This document shows positions 35,617 through 44,358 of a stretch of 64,000 nt of DNA, piece by piece. The stretch's first letter is position 1; each line of letters opens with the position of its first letter. Source of the DNA: Nocardiopsis sp. CC223A (GTDB lineage: Bacteria; Actinomycetota; Actinomycetes; Streptosporangiales; Streptosporangiaceae); assembly GCF_030766825.1 (NCBI RefSeq), contig NZ_JASFDV010000003.1, forward strand, positions 101,469 to 165,468, read 5' to 3'. The notes under the pieces are model-generated. The model was not told the origin of the DNA. It was given only the letters and a program-made list of their open reading frames with translations, and made no database searches. The translations under genes and the position numbers were made by a program.

Positions 35617-36201
35617 TCAGCGCAGGGGCATGAGCAGGGCGTGGTGGCGGCGCCAGCCCGGGTGGGGCTCGACGTCGCCGACGTGGGTCCAGCCGTTGCG
35701 CAGGACCAGGTCCAGGGCGTGGGCGTTGGTCTCGGCGACCAGCCCGGCGGCGCGCTCCTCGGTACGCCCCTGGATGAGGAAGGGGAAGGCGCGTTCGACC
35801 ACGCCGGAGCCCCGGAAGGGCTCGGGGATGAGGGCCTCGCACATGGCGAAGGTGCGGCCCGGGTACTCGGTGGTGATCTCGTCCGCGTCCACGCCGGCCA
35901 GCGGGGTGAAGCCGTTCCACCAGCCGGTGGTCACGGGCAGGGAGTACCCGTAGGCGAACCCGGCCAGGGTGCCGTCGACGTGGCAGGCGGTGAGTCGGAA
36001 GCCCTCTTGCCGGGCGCTGAAGGCGAGGCGTTCGGCGAAGGTCGGGTCCCGGTGGTCGGGCAGGTGCAGGGCGTGCGCGTAGACCTCCTCGTAGGCGCGG
36101 ACCCAGGGGGTGGGGTCGGCGAGGACGTCGGTTCCGGTGAGGTTCTCGATCCGCCAGGTGGCGGAGGCCGGGTCGGCCGTCGGAGCGGGGGAGGCGGACA
36201 C
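35617..36201 (-). CDS. GNAT-family acetyltransferase in the siderophore locus
   Basis: The 194-residue protein has a GNAT fold: GFAYGYSLPVTTGWWNG, TFAMCEALIPEPFRGSGVVE (acetyl-CoA-binding region) and ETNAHALDLVLRNGWTHVGD. It is not of the longer IucB/DesC/RhbD type that acylates hydroxylamines, so whether it supplies the acyl step is uncertain. GTG 36201 is fixed by AAGGAG 8 nt upstream. It is the first gene downstream of the iron box at 36269 and lies 202 nt before the decarboxylase gene in the same direction. Confidence 0.85.
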   Translation of the reverse strand: MSASPAPTADPASATWRIENLTGTDVLADPTPWVRAYEEVYAHALHLPDHRDPTFAERLAFSARQEGFRLTACHVDGTLAGFAYGYSLPVTTGWWNGFTPLAGVDADEITTEYPGRTFAMCEALIPEPFRGSGVVERAFPFLIQGRTEERAAGLVAETNAHALDLVLRNGWTHVGDVEPHPGWRRHHALLMPLR

Positions 36202-36268
36202 GGTGGGATCTCCTTGTTCGGGGTAGCGGGGCAGGGCCGTGGGCGGCCGCACCGGGCGACCGCATTAA

Positions 36269-36287
36269 TTAGGACAGCCTAACCTAA
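36269..36287. promoter_or_regulatory. IdeR/DmdR-type iron box before the siderophore genes
   Basis: TTAGGACAGCCTAACCTAA matches the 19-bp DtxR/IdeR/DmdR1 consensus TTAGGTTAGSCTAACCTAA at 17 positions. It lies 68 bp upstream of the acetyltransferase start in an A+T-rich patch. Iron-loaded repressor would block the leftward biosynthetic genes. Confidence 0.85.
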
Positions 36288-36335
36288 AGCATGTCAAGTG
36301 GGGATCGTGTGTCCCCCGCCATAGGAGGCGGGGGC

Positions 36336-37601
36336 TCAGGGCAGCCGGGAGTCCACGGTGGTGCGCACCGCCGCGGGGTGGCCCAGGAACGCGGGCATGG
36401 CGAACTCGAACCCGTACGCGCCCGCGTTGGGGAAGACCAGCACGTCGCCGGCGCGCACCGACGCCACCCGCACGTCCCGGGCCAGCACGTCCTCGGGGGT
36501 GCACAGCTCCCCCGACACCGTCACCGACGCCTCGCGCGCCTCGGGCCGGGGCACGCCGACCGGCCACGGGCCGTCCGCCAGCACGGCGAAGTTGTGCCGG
36601 ATCTCCCAGGAGGTCGGCAGCTGGAAGTGGTTGATCCCGCCGCGCACCACGGCGAAGGTCCCGCCGTAGGCCGCCTTGACGTCCGTCACCCGGGCCGCGT
36701 ACCAGCCCGCCGGGGCGCCGATCCACCGGCCCGGCTCGAACACCACCTCCACACCCGGGTCGGGTGCGTCCGCCAGCGCGGCGCCGAAACCCTCCAGGTC
36801 GAAGGCGTCGTCGCCCGCCTCGAACGGCACCCCCAGGCCGCCGCCCACGTCCACCGTGCGCAGGTCCACCCCGTGCCGGTCGGCCGTGTCGCGCGCCCAC
36901 TCCAGGCACCACAGCACGTAGGCGGCGTGCGCCGCGGCGTCGGTGTTGCCGCTCACCGCGTGCACGTGGAAGCCGGTCAGGTCCAGGCCCGGCAGGGACC
37001 GCACCGCCGCCACCGCGGCGGGCACCTCGGCCTCGGGGATGCCGAACGGGCCGGGCGTGCCCCCCATCACCAGGGAGCCGCTCACCGGAACCCGGGCCGG
37101 GTTGACCCGGATCGTCACCGGCAGCACCGTGTCCGCGTCGACCGCGGCCGCCGAGGCCCGGTGCGCCTCCAGGACGCTCTCCAGGTTGACGACCACGTCG
37201 GCGCCGCGTCCGGCGCGCAGCCGGGCCAGCCCGGCCAGTAGTTCGGGGGTCTTGCCCGGGCCGCTCACCGCGATCCTCCCGCCCGGGCCGCCGCGCCGCT
37301 CGCGCAGCGCCGCCAGGGAGGCGCGCGCCTCGCGCAGCGAGGCCGCCTCGAACCCGTCCACGGCCTCGGCCAGGTGCGCCAGCACCGGTTCGAAACCGTT
37401 GGCCTTGACCGCGAAGTACACCCGGGCCCAGTCGGGCAGCGCCTTGCGCAGCGTGCGGGCCCGGTCGGCGGCCAGCGCGGGGTCGTACACATAGCCCGCC
37501 CCCGTCCCGGCGGCCAGCTCCAGTGCGGCGGCCCGCACGCGGGCCGGGATCCGGTCGGTGTCCAGACAGGGGGCGTGCTCGAAGGAGCGGGGCGGTTCCA
37601 C
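36336..37601 (-). CDS. Type III PLP-dependent decarboxylase (SbnH/diaminopimelate-decarboxylase-like)
   Basis: The 421-residue fold-type III enzyme has the PLP lysine in VYFAVKANGFEP, GVDLRTVDVGGGLGVPF for phosphate binding, VVFEPGRWIGAPAG and the active-site cysteine region GELCTPEDVLA. The closest functional analogy within NIS loci is SbnH, which decarboxylates a citryl-amino acid intermediate during staphyloferrin B assembly. A free amino-acid decarboxylase role is also possible. It starts at GTG 37601 and sits 103 nt after the siderophore-binding-protein gene, probably on the same iron-regulated transcript. Confidence 0.88.
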   Translation of the reverse strand: MEPPRSFEHAPCLDTDRIPARVRAAALELAAGTGAGYVYDPALAADRARTLRKALPDWARVYFAVKANGFEPVLAHLAEAVDGFEAASLREARASLAALRERRGGPGGRIAVSGPGKTPELLAGLARLRAGRGADVVVNLESVLEAHRASAAAVDADTVLPVTIRVNPARVPVSGSLVMGGTPGPFGIPEAEVPAAVAAVRSLPGLDLTGFHVHAVSGNTDAAAHAAYVLWCLEWARDTADRHGVDLRTVDVGGGLGVPFEAGDDAFDLEGFGAALADAPDPGVEVVFEPGRWIGAPAGWYAARVTDVKAAYGGTFAVVRGGINHFQLPTSWEIRHNFAVLADGPWPVGVPRPEAREASVTVSGELCTPEDVLARDVRVASVRAGDVLVFPNAGAYGFEFAMPAFLGHPAAVRTTVDSRLP

Positions 37602-37704
37602 GGGGGTCTCCCGGTGTGGTGTCGCGGGGTGACACGGGTGCGCGGCGCCGGGTGGGCGCCGCGCACCCGTTCGAGCGGGGAGGAGGGGGAGCGGGGGAGG
37701 GCCG

Positions 37705-38724
37705 TTACCGCTGCGGGTCGACGTCGAAGATCTCGGCGAGGTCGTCCAGCACCGCGTGCGCGGCGATCAGGCCCACACCGGAGATCCAGTACTCGTCGTT
37801 CACCTCGGTGATCTCACCGGTCAGCTCGCCCCACAGCGGAGCGGCCATGTACTCGTCCTTGCTCTCCTGCACGCCGTCGGCGCCGCCGTCGTCGTAGGTG
37901 GCGACGAAGAGGTGGTCGGCGTCCAGGTCGAGCAGGCGCTCCTGGCTGTGGTAGGTGACGATCTCCTCGGACTCGGTGTCCACACCCGGACCGGGCTCAA
38001 GGCCCACGTCCTCCAGGATCACACCGATGTAGGACTGGGGGGTGTACAGGCGGACACCGTCGGCGTCACCGGCGAACCGGACCGCGGACACGGTGGGCGC
38101 CTCGCCGCCGTTGGCCTCCACGATCGCCTCGCCCAGGGCGGTGGCGCGCTCCTCGAACTCGGTGACCAGCCGCTCGGCCTCCTCCTCGGCGTCCAGCGCG
38201 GCGCCGGTCAGGACCAGGTTCTCCTTCCAGGTGGCGCCGGTGGTCTCGGACATGATCGTCGGGGCGACCTCGGAGAACTGCTCGTAGCCGTCGCCGTGGC
38301 GGACCTGCGCCGACAGGATCAGGTCCGGGGAGGTGCCGGCCACCGCCTCGGGGTCGACCTCCCAGAGCAGGCCCACCGGGACGGCCTCGTCGGAGGTGCC
38401 GACGTTCCAGTCGCTGTCCAGCAGGTAGTCGGGGAGCTCGGTGACGTCCTCGGCGAACGTGGTGAAGCCCACCACGTTGCCGCCCAGCGCCAGGGTGGTG
38501 TCCACGTAGGCGGCGTCCAGCGCCAGGACGCGCTCGGGGGCCGCGGTGATCTCGGTGGAGCCGAGGAAGTGCTCCACGGTCCGGGGGTAGCCGTCGCTGG
38601 GCTCGTTGGTGGCGTCGGGGTTGCCCTCGGGGCCACCGGCTCCGCAGGCGGTCAGCATGGTGACCGCGGCGGCCACAGCGGTGGCGGTCAGGGTCAGTCG
38701 GCGCGGCCGGGTGGGCAGGGTCAT
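37705..38724 (-). CDS. Iron-siderophore ABC transporter binding lipoprotein (FecB/FepB family)
   Basis: Extracytoplasmic receptor of 339 residues. The signal peptide ends in the lipobox MLTAC (cysteine about residue 27). The mature part has the helical-backbone class III binding fold (ERVLALDAAYVDTTLALGG, PDLILSAQVRHGDGYEQ). ATG 38724 follows GGAG; the upstream extension to 38841 lacks signal-peptide character. It diverges from the permease genes across the iron-box region at 38843, so receptor and permeases are co-regulated. Ligand: ferric siderophore, presumably the one made by this locus. Confidence 0.95.
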   Translation of the reverse strand: MTLPTRPRRLTLTATAVAAAVTMLTACGAGGPEGNPDATNEPSDGYPRTVEHFLGSTEITAAPERVLALDAAYVDTTLALGGNVVGFTTFAEDVTELPDYLLDSDWNVGTSDEAVPVGLLWEVDPEAVAGTSPDLILSAQVRHGDGYEQFSEVAPTIMSETTGATWKENLVLTGAALDAEEEAERLVTEFEERATALGEAIVEANGGEAPTVSAVRFAGDADGVRLYTPQSYIGVILEDVGLEPGPGVDTESEEIVTYHSQERLLDLDADHLFVATYDDGGADGVQESKDEYMAAPLWGELTGEITEVNDEYWISGVGLIAAHAVLDDLAEIFDVDPQR

Positions 38725-38842
38725 ACGGGGGCTCCATGAGGGTCGGGGAACGCGCCGGGTCCGGGGAGGACTCGGGGGGTGTGCGGACCGCAGGGCGGTG
38801 TGTCGTTCCAGGCCGGGACGTGGCAAACTTAGATCATCCACA

Positions 38843-38874
38843 TACGGCTAGGCAAACCTAACTAAGGCTTGCCT
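38843..38874. promoter_or_regulatory. Overlapping iron-box candidates between receptor and permease genes
   Basis: TACGGCTAGGCAAACCTAA (38843-38861) matches the IdeR/DmdR consensus at about 15 of 19 positions, and TAAGGCTTGCCT (38863-38874) follows at once; the same 12-mer occurs upstream of the ferredoxin-NADP reductase at 58823-58834. They lie between divergent start codons (38724 minus, 38900 plus), so one bound repressor could control both transcripts. Confidence 0.75.
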
Positions 38875-38899
38875 GGCCTTCTTCATGATAGGAGTCCGC

Positions 38900-39976
38900 G
38901 TGCACGATACCTCCGGTTCACCCCCCGGTAATGCGGATCCCCCTGCCCCACAGGCGATCGCGGGCACCGCGGTCGCCGCGCGCCGGGCCCGCCGCCTCGC
39001 CGGACTGGTGGTGCTCGTCCTGCTGCTGTGCGCGGTGTCCCTGGGCAGTGTGCTGATCGGCGCCCGGGCCCTGCACCCGGACACCGTCTGGCAGGCGCTC
39101 ACCGCCACCGCCGGGGCCGAGGCCGACATCATCGTCAACGACATCCGGCTGCCCCGCACCGCGCTGGGGATCATGGCGGGCATCTCGCTGGGGCTGGCCG
39201 GGGCGCTCATGCAGGGCCACACCCGCAACCCCCTGGGCGACCCCAGCATCCTCGGCGTCACCTTCGGGGCGGCCCTGGCCGTGGTCCTGGGCATCGCGTT
39301 CTTCGACATCACCGCCCTGTACACCCAGGCCTGGCTCGCCTTCGCCGGGGCGGGCGTCGCCGTCGTCGTGGTCTACCTCATCGGGTCCGTACCCGGACGC
39401 GGACCCACCCCCGTCACCCTGGCGCTGGCCGGGACCGCGGTGAGCTGGCTCGCCTACTCGGTGGTGTCCGGGCTGGTCCTGCTGGACCGCTCCACCATGG
39501 ACGACTTCCGGTTCTGGCGGGTGGGGTCCCTGGTCGGCCGCGACACCGAGATCCTGGTTCCGATGCTGGCCGTGGTCGCCGTGGGCGCCGTGCTGGGCCT
39601 GGCCAACGCCGGGGCGCTCAACGCCCTGGCCCTGGGCGAGGACACCGCCAAGGCGCTGGGCCACCGGGTCGGCCGGGCCCGCGTGGTGGGCCTGACCGCG
39701 ATCACCCTGCTCACCGGCGTCACCGTCGCCGCCTGCGGACCCATCGCGTTCGTCGGCCTGATCGTCCCCCACCTGGCCCGCGGGATCGTCGGCGCCGACC
39801 ACCGGTGGCTGCTGCCCTACTCCGCGCTCATGGGCGCGGTCCTGCTGCTCGCCGCCGACGTGCTGGGCCGCTTCCTGGCCCCGCCCGGCGAACTCCAGGT
39901 CGGTATCGTGCTCGCCCTCGTCGGTGCGCCCTTCTTCATCTACATCGTCCGCCGCCGGAGACTCCTCGCGCTATGA
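38900..39976 (+). CDS. Iron-siderophore ABC transporter permease (FecCD family), subunit 1
   Basis: Inner-membrane permease of 358 residues with about nine or ten hydrophobic spans. FecCD signatures: RLPRTALGIMAGISLGLAGA, MQGHTRNPLGDPSILGVTFG and the ATPase-contact region CGPIAFVGLIVPHLARGIVG. GTG 38900 is chosen because TAGGAG lies 5 nt upstream; ATG 38885 in the same frame lacks such a site. Its stop overlaps the start of the second permease (ATGA). Confidence 0.94.
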   Translation: MHDTSGSPPGNADPPAPQAIAGTAVAARRARRLAGLVVLVLLLCAVSLGSVLIGARALHPDTVWQALTATAGAEADIIVNDIRLPRTALGIMAGISLGLAGALMQGHTRNPLGDPSILGVTFGAALAVVLGIAFFDITALYTQAWLAFAGAGVAVVVVYLIGSVPGRGPTPVTLALAGTAVSWLAYSVVSGLVLLDRSTMDDFRFWRVGSLVGRDTEILVPMLAVVAVGAVLGLANAGALNALALGEDTAKALGHRVGRARVVGLTAITLLTGVTVAACGPIAFVGLIVPHLARGIVGADHRWLLPYSALMGAVLLLAADVLGRFLAPPGELQVGIVLALVGAPFFIYIVRRRRLLAL

Positions 39977-41091
39977 CATCCCTCGCCCCCGAACGCCCGG
40001 CGCAGTCGGTGCGGGACAGGCTGCGCCGCAGCCGCCCCGCCCTGCGCCTGGGCCCCGTCGCGCTGCGGCTGCGCCCCCGCCTCATCGCCGTGTGCCTGGC
40101 GACCCTGGCCGCCCTCACCGTGCTGCTCGCCCTCAACCTCTCCCTGGGGCAGACCCCGCTGACCCCCGCCCAGGTGTGGGCGCACATCATCGGCACCGAC
40201 TACGAGCACTACTTCACGGTGTGGCGGGTGCGGATGCCGCGCGTGGTCGTGGGGATGCTCGCCGGGGCCGCCCTGGCCGCCGCCGGGGCGGTCACCCAGA
40301 CCATCATGCGCAACCCCTTGGCCAGCCCCGACCTGCTCGGCGTCACCCACGGGGCGAGTGCCGGCGTGGTCGCCGTCCTGGCGTTCGGCGGCAGCTACGG
40401 CATCCTCGCCGGGGGCAGCACGCTGTCCTCGCTGGGCGTGCCCGCCGTCGCCCTGATCGGCGGACTGGCCGCCGGGGTGCTGTGCTACACGCTGGCCCGG
40501 CGGGGCGGCGTCGACGGCTACCGGCTGCTGCTGGTGGGCGTGGGCGTCTCCACCGTCCTGATGAACCTCACCCTGTGGCTGCTCACCCTGGGCGAGGTCA
40601 CCGACACCGGCCGGGCCATGGTCTGGGTCGCCGGCAGCCTGAGCATGCGCACCTGGGAGAACGCCGCCCCGGTCGCCCTGGCCCTGGCCCTGCTGCTGCC
40701 GCTCGCGCTGGCCGCCTCGCGCACCCTGGACGCCCTGTCCTACGACGACGACGTGGTGCGCGGCCTGGGCGTGGACCTGGAGCGCGCCCGCACCGCCATG
40801 CTCGTCCTGGCGGTGCTGCTGGCCGCGTTCGGCACCTCGGCCGCCGGGCCGATCCTGTTCGTGTCCCTGGCCTGCCCGCAGATCGCCCTGCGCCTGGCCG
40901 GGCCCGGCACCTCCCGGCCGCCCGTGCTGCTGTCGGCGCTCGTGGGCGCCGCCCTGGTCAGCGGGGCCGACCTGGTGGCCCGCACCGCGCTCGACAACAT
41001 CCAACTGCCGGTCGGTATCGTCACCGGCTGCCTGGGCGCCCTGTACCTCATCTACCTGCTCGTCCGCGCGAACCGGAGGACCCAAGCTTGA
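39973..41091 (+). CDS. Iron-siderophore ABC transporter permease (FecCD family), subunit 2
   Basis: Second permease subunit, 372 residues, pairing with the preceding gene product. RMPRVVVGMLAGAALAAAGA, TIMRNPLASPDLLGVTHGAS and AGPILFVSLACPQIALRLAG are the FecCD hallmarks. A basic 35-residue N-terminus precedes the first span. Its start overlaps the upstream stop and its stop overlaps the ATPase start, so all three are coupled. Confidence 0.95.
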   Translation: MTSLAPERPAQSVRDRLRRSRPALRLGPVALRLRPRLIAVCLATLAALTVLLALNLSLGQTPLTPAQVWAHIIGTDYEHYFTVWRVRMPRVVVGMLAGAALAAAGAVTQTIMRNPLASPDLLGVTHGASAGVVAVLAFGGSYGILAGGSTLSSLGVPAVALIGGLAAGVLCYTLARRGGVDGYRLLLVGVGVSTVLMNLTLWLLTLGEVTDTGRAMVWVAGSLSMRTWENAAPVALALALLLPLALAASRTLDALSYDDDVVRGLGVDLERARTAMLVLAVLLAAFGTSAAGPILFVSLACPQIALRLAGPGTSRPPVLLSALVGAALVSGADLVARTALDNIQLPVGIVTGCLGALYLIYLLVRANRRTQA

Positions 41092-41930
41092 CCGCCCCGC
41101 AGACCACCCGCACCGAGGGAACGCACTCCGACCCCCGGGCGCGCCTGAGCGCCCGCGGCCTGACCCTGGCCTATGACGACCGCGTCATCGTCGACGGCCT
41201 GGACGCCGACATCGTCGAGGGCACCGTCACCTGCGTCATCGGACCCAACGGGTGCGGCAAGTCCACGATGCTGCGCGCCCTGGGACGGCTGATGCGGCCC
41301 AGGGCCGGGCTGGTGGAACTGGACGGCCGCGACATCCACCGCACCCCCACCCGCGAGGTGGCCCGGGTGCTGGGGGTGCTGCCCCAGCAGCCCACCGCCC
41401 CCGACGGGCTCACCGTCGCCGACCTCGTGGCCCGCGGCCGTCACCCGGCCCAGCGCTGGTACCGCCAGTGGTCGGGTGACGACCACGAGGCGGTCGCCCG
41501 GGCGCTGGAGCTGACCGGGCTGGCCGACCTGGCCGACAGCCCGCTGTCGGAGCTGTCCGGCGGCCAGCGCCAGCGCGCCTGGATCTCCATGGTGCTGGCC
41601 CAGGGCACCGACCTGCTGCTGCTGGACGAGCCCACCACGTTCCTGGACCTGGTCCACCAGGTGGACGTGCTCGACCTGGTGCGCGAACTGCACGACGAGG
41701 GCGGGCGCACCATCGTCATGGTCCTGCACGACCTCAACCTCGCGGCCCGCTACGCCGACACGATCATCGCCATGCGGGAGGGGCGGGTGCTGGCCAGCGG
41801 CGGCCCCGCCGACGTGCTCACCCCCGCCCTGCTGCGCGAGGCGTTCGGACTGGAGGCCGTCGTGGTGGAGGACCCCGTCACCGGCGGCCCCATGGTGGTG
41901 CCGGTCGGCCGCGCCGAGGGGAAGGTATAG
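41088..41930 (+). CDS. Iron-siderophore ABC transporter ATPase (FecE/FepC type)
   Basis: The 280-residue ATPase has Walker A GPNGCGKST, a Q-loop in VLGVLPQQPTAPDGLT, signature LSGGQRQRAW, Walker B DLLLLDEPTTFLDL and switch LHDLNLA. The TTG start overlaps the permease stop (TTGA) and has GGAGGA 8 nt upstream. It completes the uptake operon; receptor is encoded divergently. Confidence 0.96.
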   Translation: MTAPQTTRTEGTHSDPRARLSARGLTLAYDDRVIVDGLDADIVEGTVTCVIGPNGCGKSTMLRALGRLMRPRAGLVELDGRDIHRTPTREVARVLGVLPQQPTAPDGLTVADLVARGRHPAQRWYRQWSGDDHEAVARALELTGLADLADSPLSELSGGQRQRAWISMVLAQGTDLLLLDEPTTFLDLVHQVDVLDLVRELHDEGGRTIVMVLHDLNLAARYADTIIAMREGRVLASGGPADVLTPALLREAFGLEAVVVEDPVTGGPMVVPVGRAEGKV

Positions 41931-42115
41931 GGGCGGCGGTCCCGGGCAGGGGAGGAGGACGGAGGCGGGCGGAGGCGGGCGGAGGCGAGACCCCGGGCGT
42001 GGGGTCTGGACCCGGTGGTCCGCGGTGGTGGATCATCGCGGACAAGGGCCGACGGTGGGTGTTCGCCGAGTCGCGACAGGTGACCAACTCAGCGCTGCGT
42101 CGGAGTTGTGAGGGC

Positions 42116-42137
42116 GTTCACCTCGGTTTCACCCGTG
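42116..42137 (+). promoter_or_regulatory. PHO box (PhoP-binding direct repeats)
   Basis: Two 11-bp direct repeats, GTTCACCTCGG and TTTCACCCGTG, match the Streptomyces PHO-box pattern (GTTCACC core). They lie about 134 bp before the phoX start. The rest of the 41931-42270 gap has only G-rich short repeats at its left edge. Confidence 0.75.
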
Positions 42138-42270
42138 CGTGTGGAACCTCGGCCAAGGTCGAGAGCGACCGGTGGGACGACCCCGCCTGCCGCGACCCCG
42201 CTCGGCCCCGACCCAGCCCCGTACCAGGGCGGAGGCCGCCGGGGGAAGTCACGATCCCCAAGGAGAAGGT

Positions 42271-44286
42271 GTGCCCGAATCCGCGCCCCACCGCCGCTTG
42301 CTGCCGTTCGCCGACACGGTCGGCGGTGGTCGTTCCCGCAGGACCTGCGAGCTGCGCTGCGGTGATGCCTGTTTCCACCCTGCTCCCAACAAGAGCGACA
42401 ACGCCTACTTCGGTGACATCTTCGCCAAGGCGCTCTCCCGCCGCTCGATGCTCGGTGCCGCCGTGGCCGGCGCCGGTGCCGGCGCCCTGGGCATGGCCGT
42501 CCCCGCCGCCGCCGACCGGGGCCCGAACCGCCCCAAGCCCGCCCCCCGGCCGACCTTCAGAAGCGTCCTGCCCAACAACGACGACCAGGTCACCATCCCC
42601 AACAGCTACAAGCAGCACGTCATCGTCCGTTGGGGCGACCCCGTCCTGCCCGGCGCCCCGGCGTTCGACGTCGAGAACCAGACCGCCGAGGCACAGGCGC
42701 AGCAGTTCGGCTACAACTGCGACTACGTGGGCTTCCACCAGCTCGACGACGACCGCGGCCTGCTGTGGGTCAACCACGAGTACACCAACGAGCACATCAT
42801 GTTCCGCGGTTACACCGGCGGCGCCTCGGCGACCCCCGAGCAGATCCGGATCGCCATGGCGGCCCACGGCGGCTCCCTCGTCGAACTGGAGCGCGTCGGC
42901 CGTTCCGGGCAGTGGCGCCTGTCCGAGGGCGAGCGCCGCTACAACCGCAGGATCACCACGGAAACGCCGATGACCATCGTTGGTCCGGCGGCCGGGCACG
43001 ACCTGCTCAAGACCGAGGAGGACCCCACCGGGACCACGGTGCGGGGCATGCTGAACAACTGCGCCGGCGGCTACACCCCCTGGGGCACCTTCCTCAGCGC
43101 CGAGGAGAACTTCAACCAGTACTTCGGCAAGGCCCCCGACACCGCGGAGTACGCGCGCTACGGCCTGCGCACCGGCTCCTCCGGCCGCCGCTGGGAGGGG
43201 GTGGAGGAGCGCTTCGACCTCTCCCGCCACCCCAACGAGGCCCACCGCTTCGGCTGGATCGTCGAGATCGACCCCCTCGACCCCGAGGCCCCGCCCGTCA
43301 AGCGCACCATGCTGGGCCGCTTCAAGCACGAGGGCGCCACCGTCCGCCTCGCCGACGACGGCCGCGCGGTCGCCTACATGGGCGACGACGAGCGCTTCGA
43401 CTACATCTACAAGTTCGTCAGCGCGAAGAAGTTCCGCGAGGGCGACGACCGCCACAACCGCACCCTGCTGGACACCGGCACCCTCTACGTGGCCCGCCTC
43501 ACCGGCAACAGCCCCGAAGAGGAGATCGACGGCTCCGGCGAGCTCCCGGCGGACGGCGAGTTCGACGGCTACGGCGACTGGATCGCACTGACCACCGACA
43601 CCACGAGCTTCGTCGACGGGTTCACCGTCGCCGAGGTGCTCATCTACACCCGCCTGGCCGCCGACGCCGTCGGCGCCACCAAGATGGACCGCCCGGAGGA
43701 CGTGGAGGCCAGCCCCGCCACCGGCAAGGTCTACGTGGCCCTGACCAACAACTCCGCCCGCGAGCCCGGCCAGGCCGACGAGCCCAACCCGCGCGGCCCC
43801 AACAAGCACGGCCACATCCTGGAGATCATCGAGCACAACGGCGACGCCGCCGCCGAGGCGTTCGCCTGGACCGTGCCCCTGGTGTGCGGTGAGCCCGAGG
43901 ACCCCGACACCTACTACGCGGGCTTCGACAAGTCGAAGGTCATGCCGATCTCCGCGCCGGACAACATCACCTTCGACAAGGACGGCAACCTGTGGATCTC
44001 CACCGACGGCCAGCCCGGCGCCCTGGGGATCAACGACGGCCTGCACGTCATGCCGGTCGAGGGCCGCTTCCGCGGTGAGCTGAAGACCTTCGCCACCGTC
44101 CCGGTGCGGGCCGAGGCCTGCGGTCCGCTGATCAGCCAGGACAACAAGACCGTGTTCCTCGCCCCGCAGCACCCCGGTGACAACGGCACCTTCGAGTCGC
44201 CGACCAGCGTGTGGCCCGACGGCGACTTCCCCCGCCCGTCGGTGGTCTGCATCTGGCACAAGGGCGGCCGCGACATCGGCAGGTAG
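42271..44286 (+). CDS. phoX: PhoX-type alkaline phosphatase (DUF839), Tat-exported
   Basis: Secreted calcium/iron-dependent phosphomonoesterase family, 671 residues. A twin-arginine signal (LSRRSMLGAAVAGAGAGALG, about residues 55-75) follows an unusually long polar N-terminus that begins PESAPHRRLLPFADTVGGG. The body shows the PhoX beta-propeller pattern: LLWVNHEYTNEH, GGYTPWGTFLSAEEN, GRFKHEGATV, YMGDDERFDYIYKFV and PDNITFDKDGNLWISTDG. GTG 42271 lies just after AAGGAGAAG. The PHO box upstream indicates induction under phosphate starvation. A strong bidirectional terminator follows. Confidence 0.92.
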   Translation: MPESAPHRRLLPFADTVGGGRSRRTCELRCGDACFHPAPNKSDNAYFGDIFAKALSRRSMLGAAVAGAGAGALGMAVPAAADRGPNRPKPAPRPTFRSVLPNNDDQVTIPNSYKQHVIVRWGDPVLPGAPAFDVENQTAEAQAQQFGYNCDYVGFHQLDDDRGLLWVNHEYTNEHIMFRGYTGGASATPEQIRIAMAAHGGSLVELERVGRSGQWRLSEGERRYNRRITTETPMTIVGPAAGHDLLKTEEDPTGTTVRGMLNNCAGGYTPWGTFLSAEENFNQYFGKAPDTAEYARYGLRTGSSGRRWEGVEERFDLSRHPNEAHRFGWIVEIDPLDPEAPPVKRTMLGRFKHEGATVRLADDGRAVAYMGDDERFDYIYKFVSAKKFREGDDRHNRTLLDTGTLYVARLTGNSPEEEIDGSGELPADGEFDGYGDWIALTTDTTSFVDGFTVAEVLIYTRLAADAVGATKMDRPEDVEASPATGKVYVALTNNSAREPGQADEPNPRGPNKHGHILEIIEHNGDAAAEAFAWTVPLVCGEPEDPDTYYAGFDKSKVMPISAPDNITFDKDGNLWISTDGQPGALGINDGLHVMPVEGRFRGELKTFATVPVRAEACGPLISQDNKTVFLAPQHPGDNGTFESPTSVWPDGDFPRPSVVCIWHKGGRDIGR

Positions 44287-44301
44287 TCCGTACCGATGAC
44301 C

Positions 44302-44343
44302 ACCGGCCCCGGGCCTCCATCGTGGGGGAGGCCCGGGGCCGGT
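44302..44343. terminator. Bidirectional terminator between phoX and GNAT gene
   Basis: ACCGGCCCCGGGCCTCC (44302-44318) pairs perfectly with 44327-44343 (17-bp stem, 8-nt loop). It lies between converging genes and can serve both. Confidence 0.85.
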
Positions 44344-44358
44344 TCGTGTCCGCGGGTC

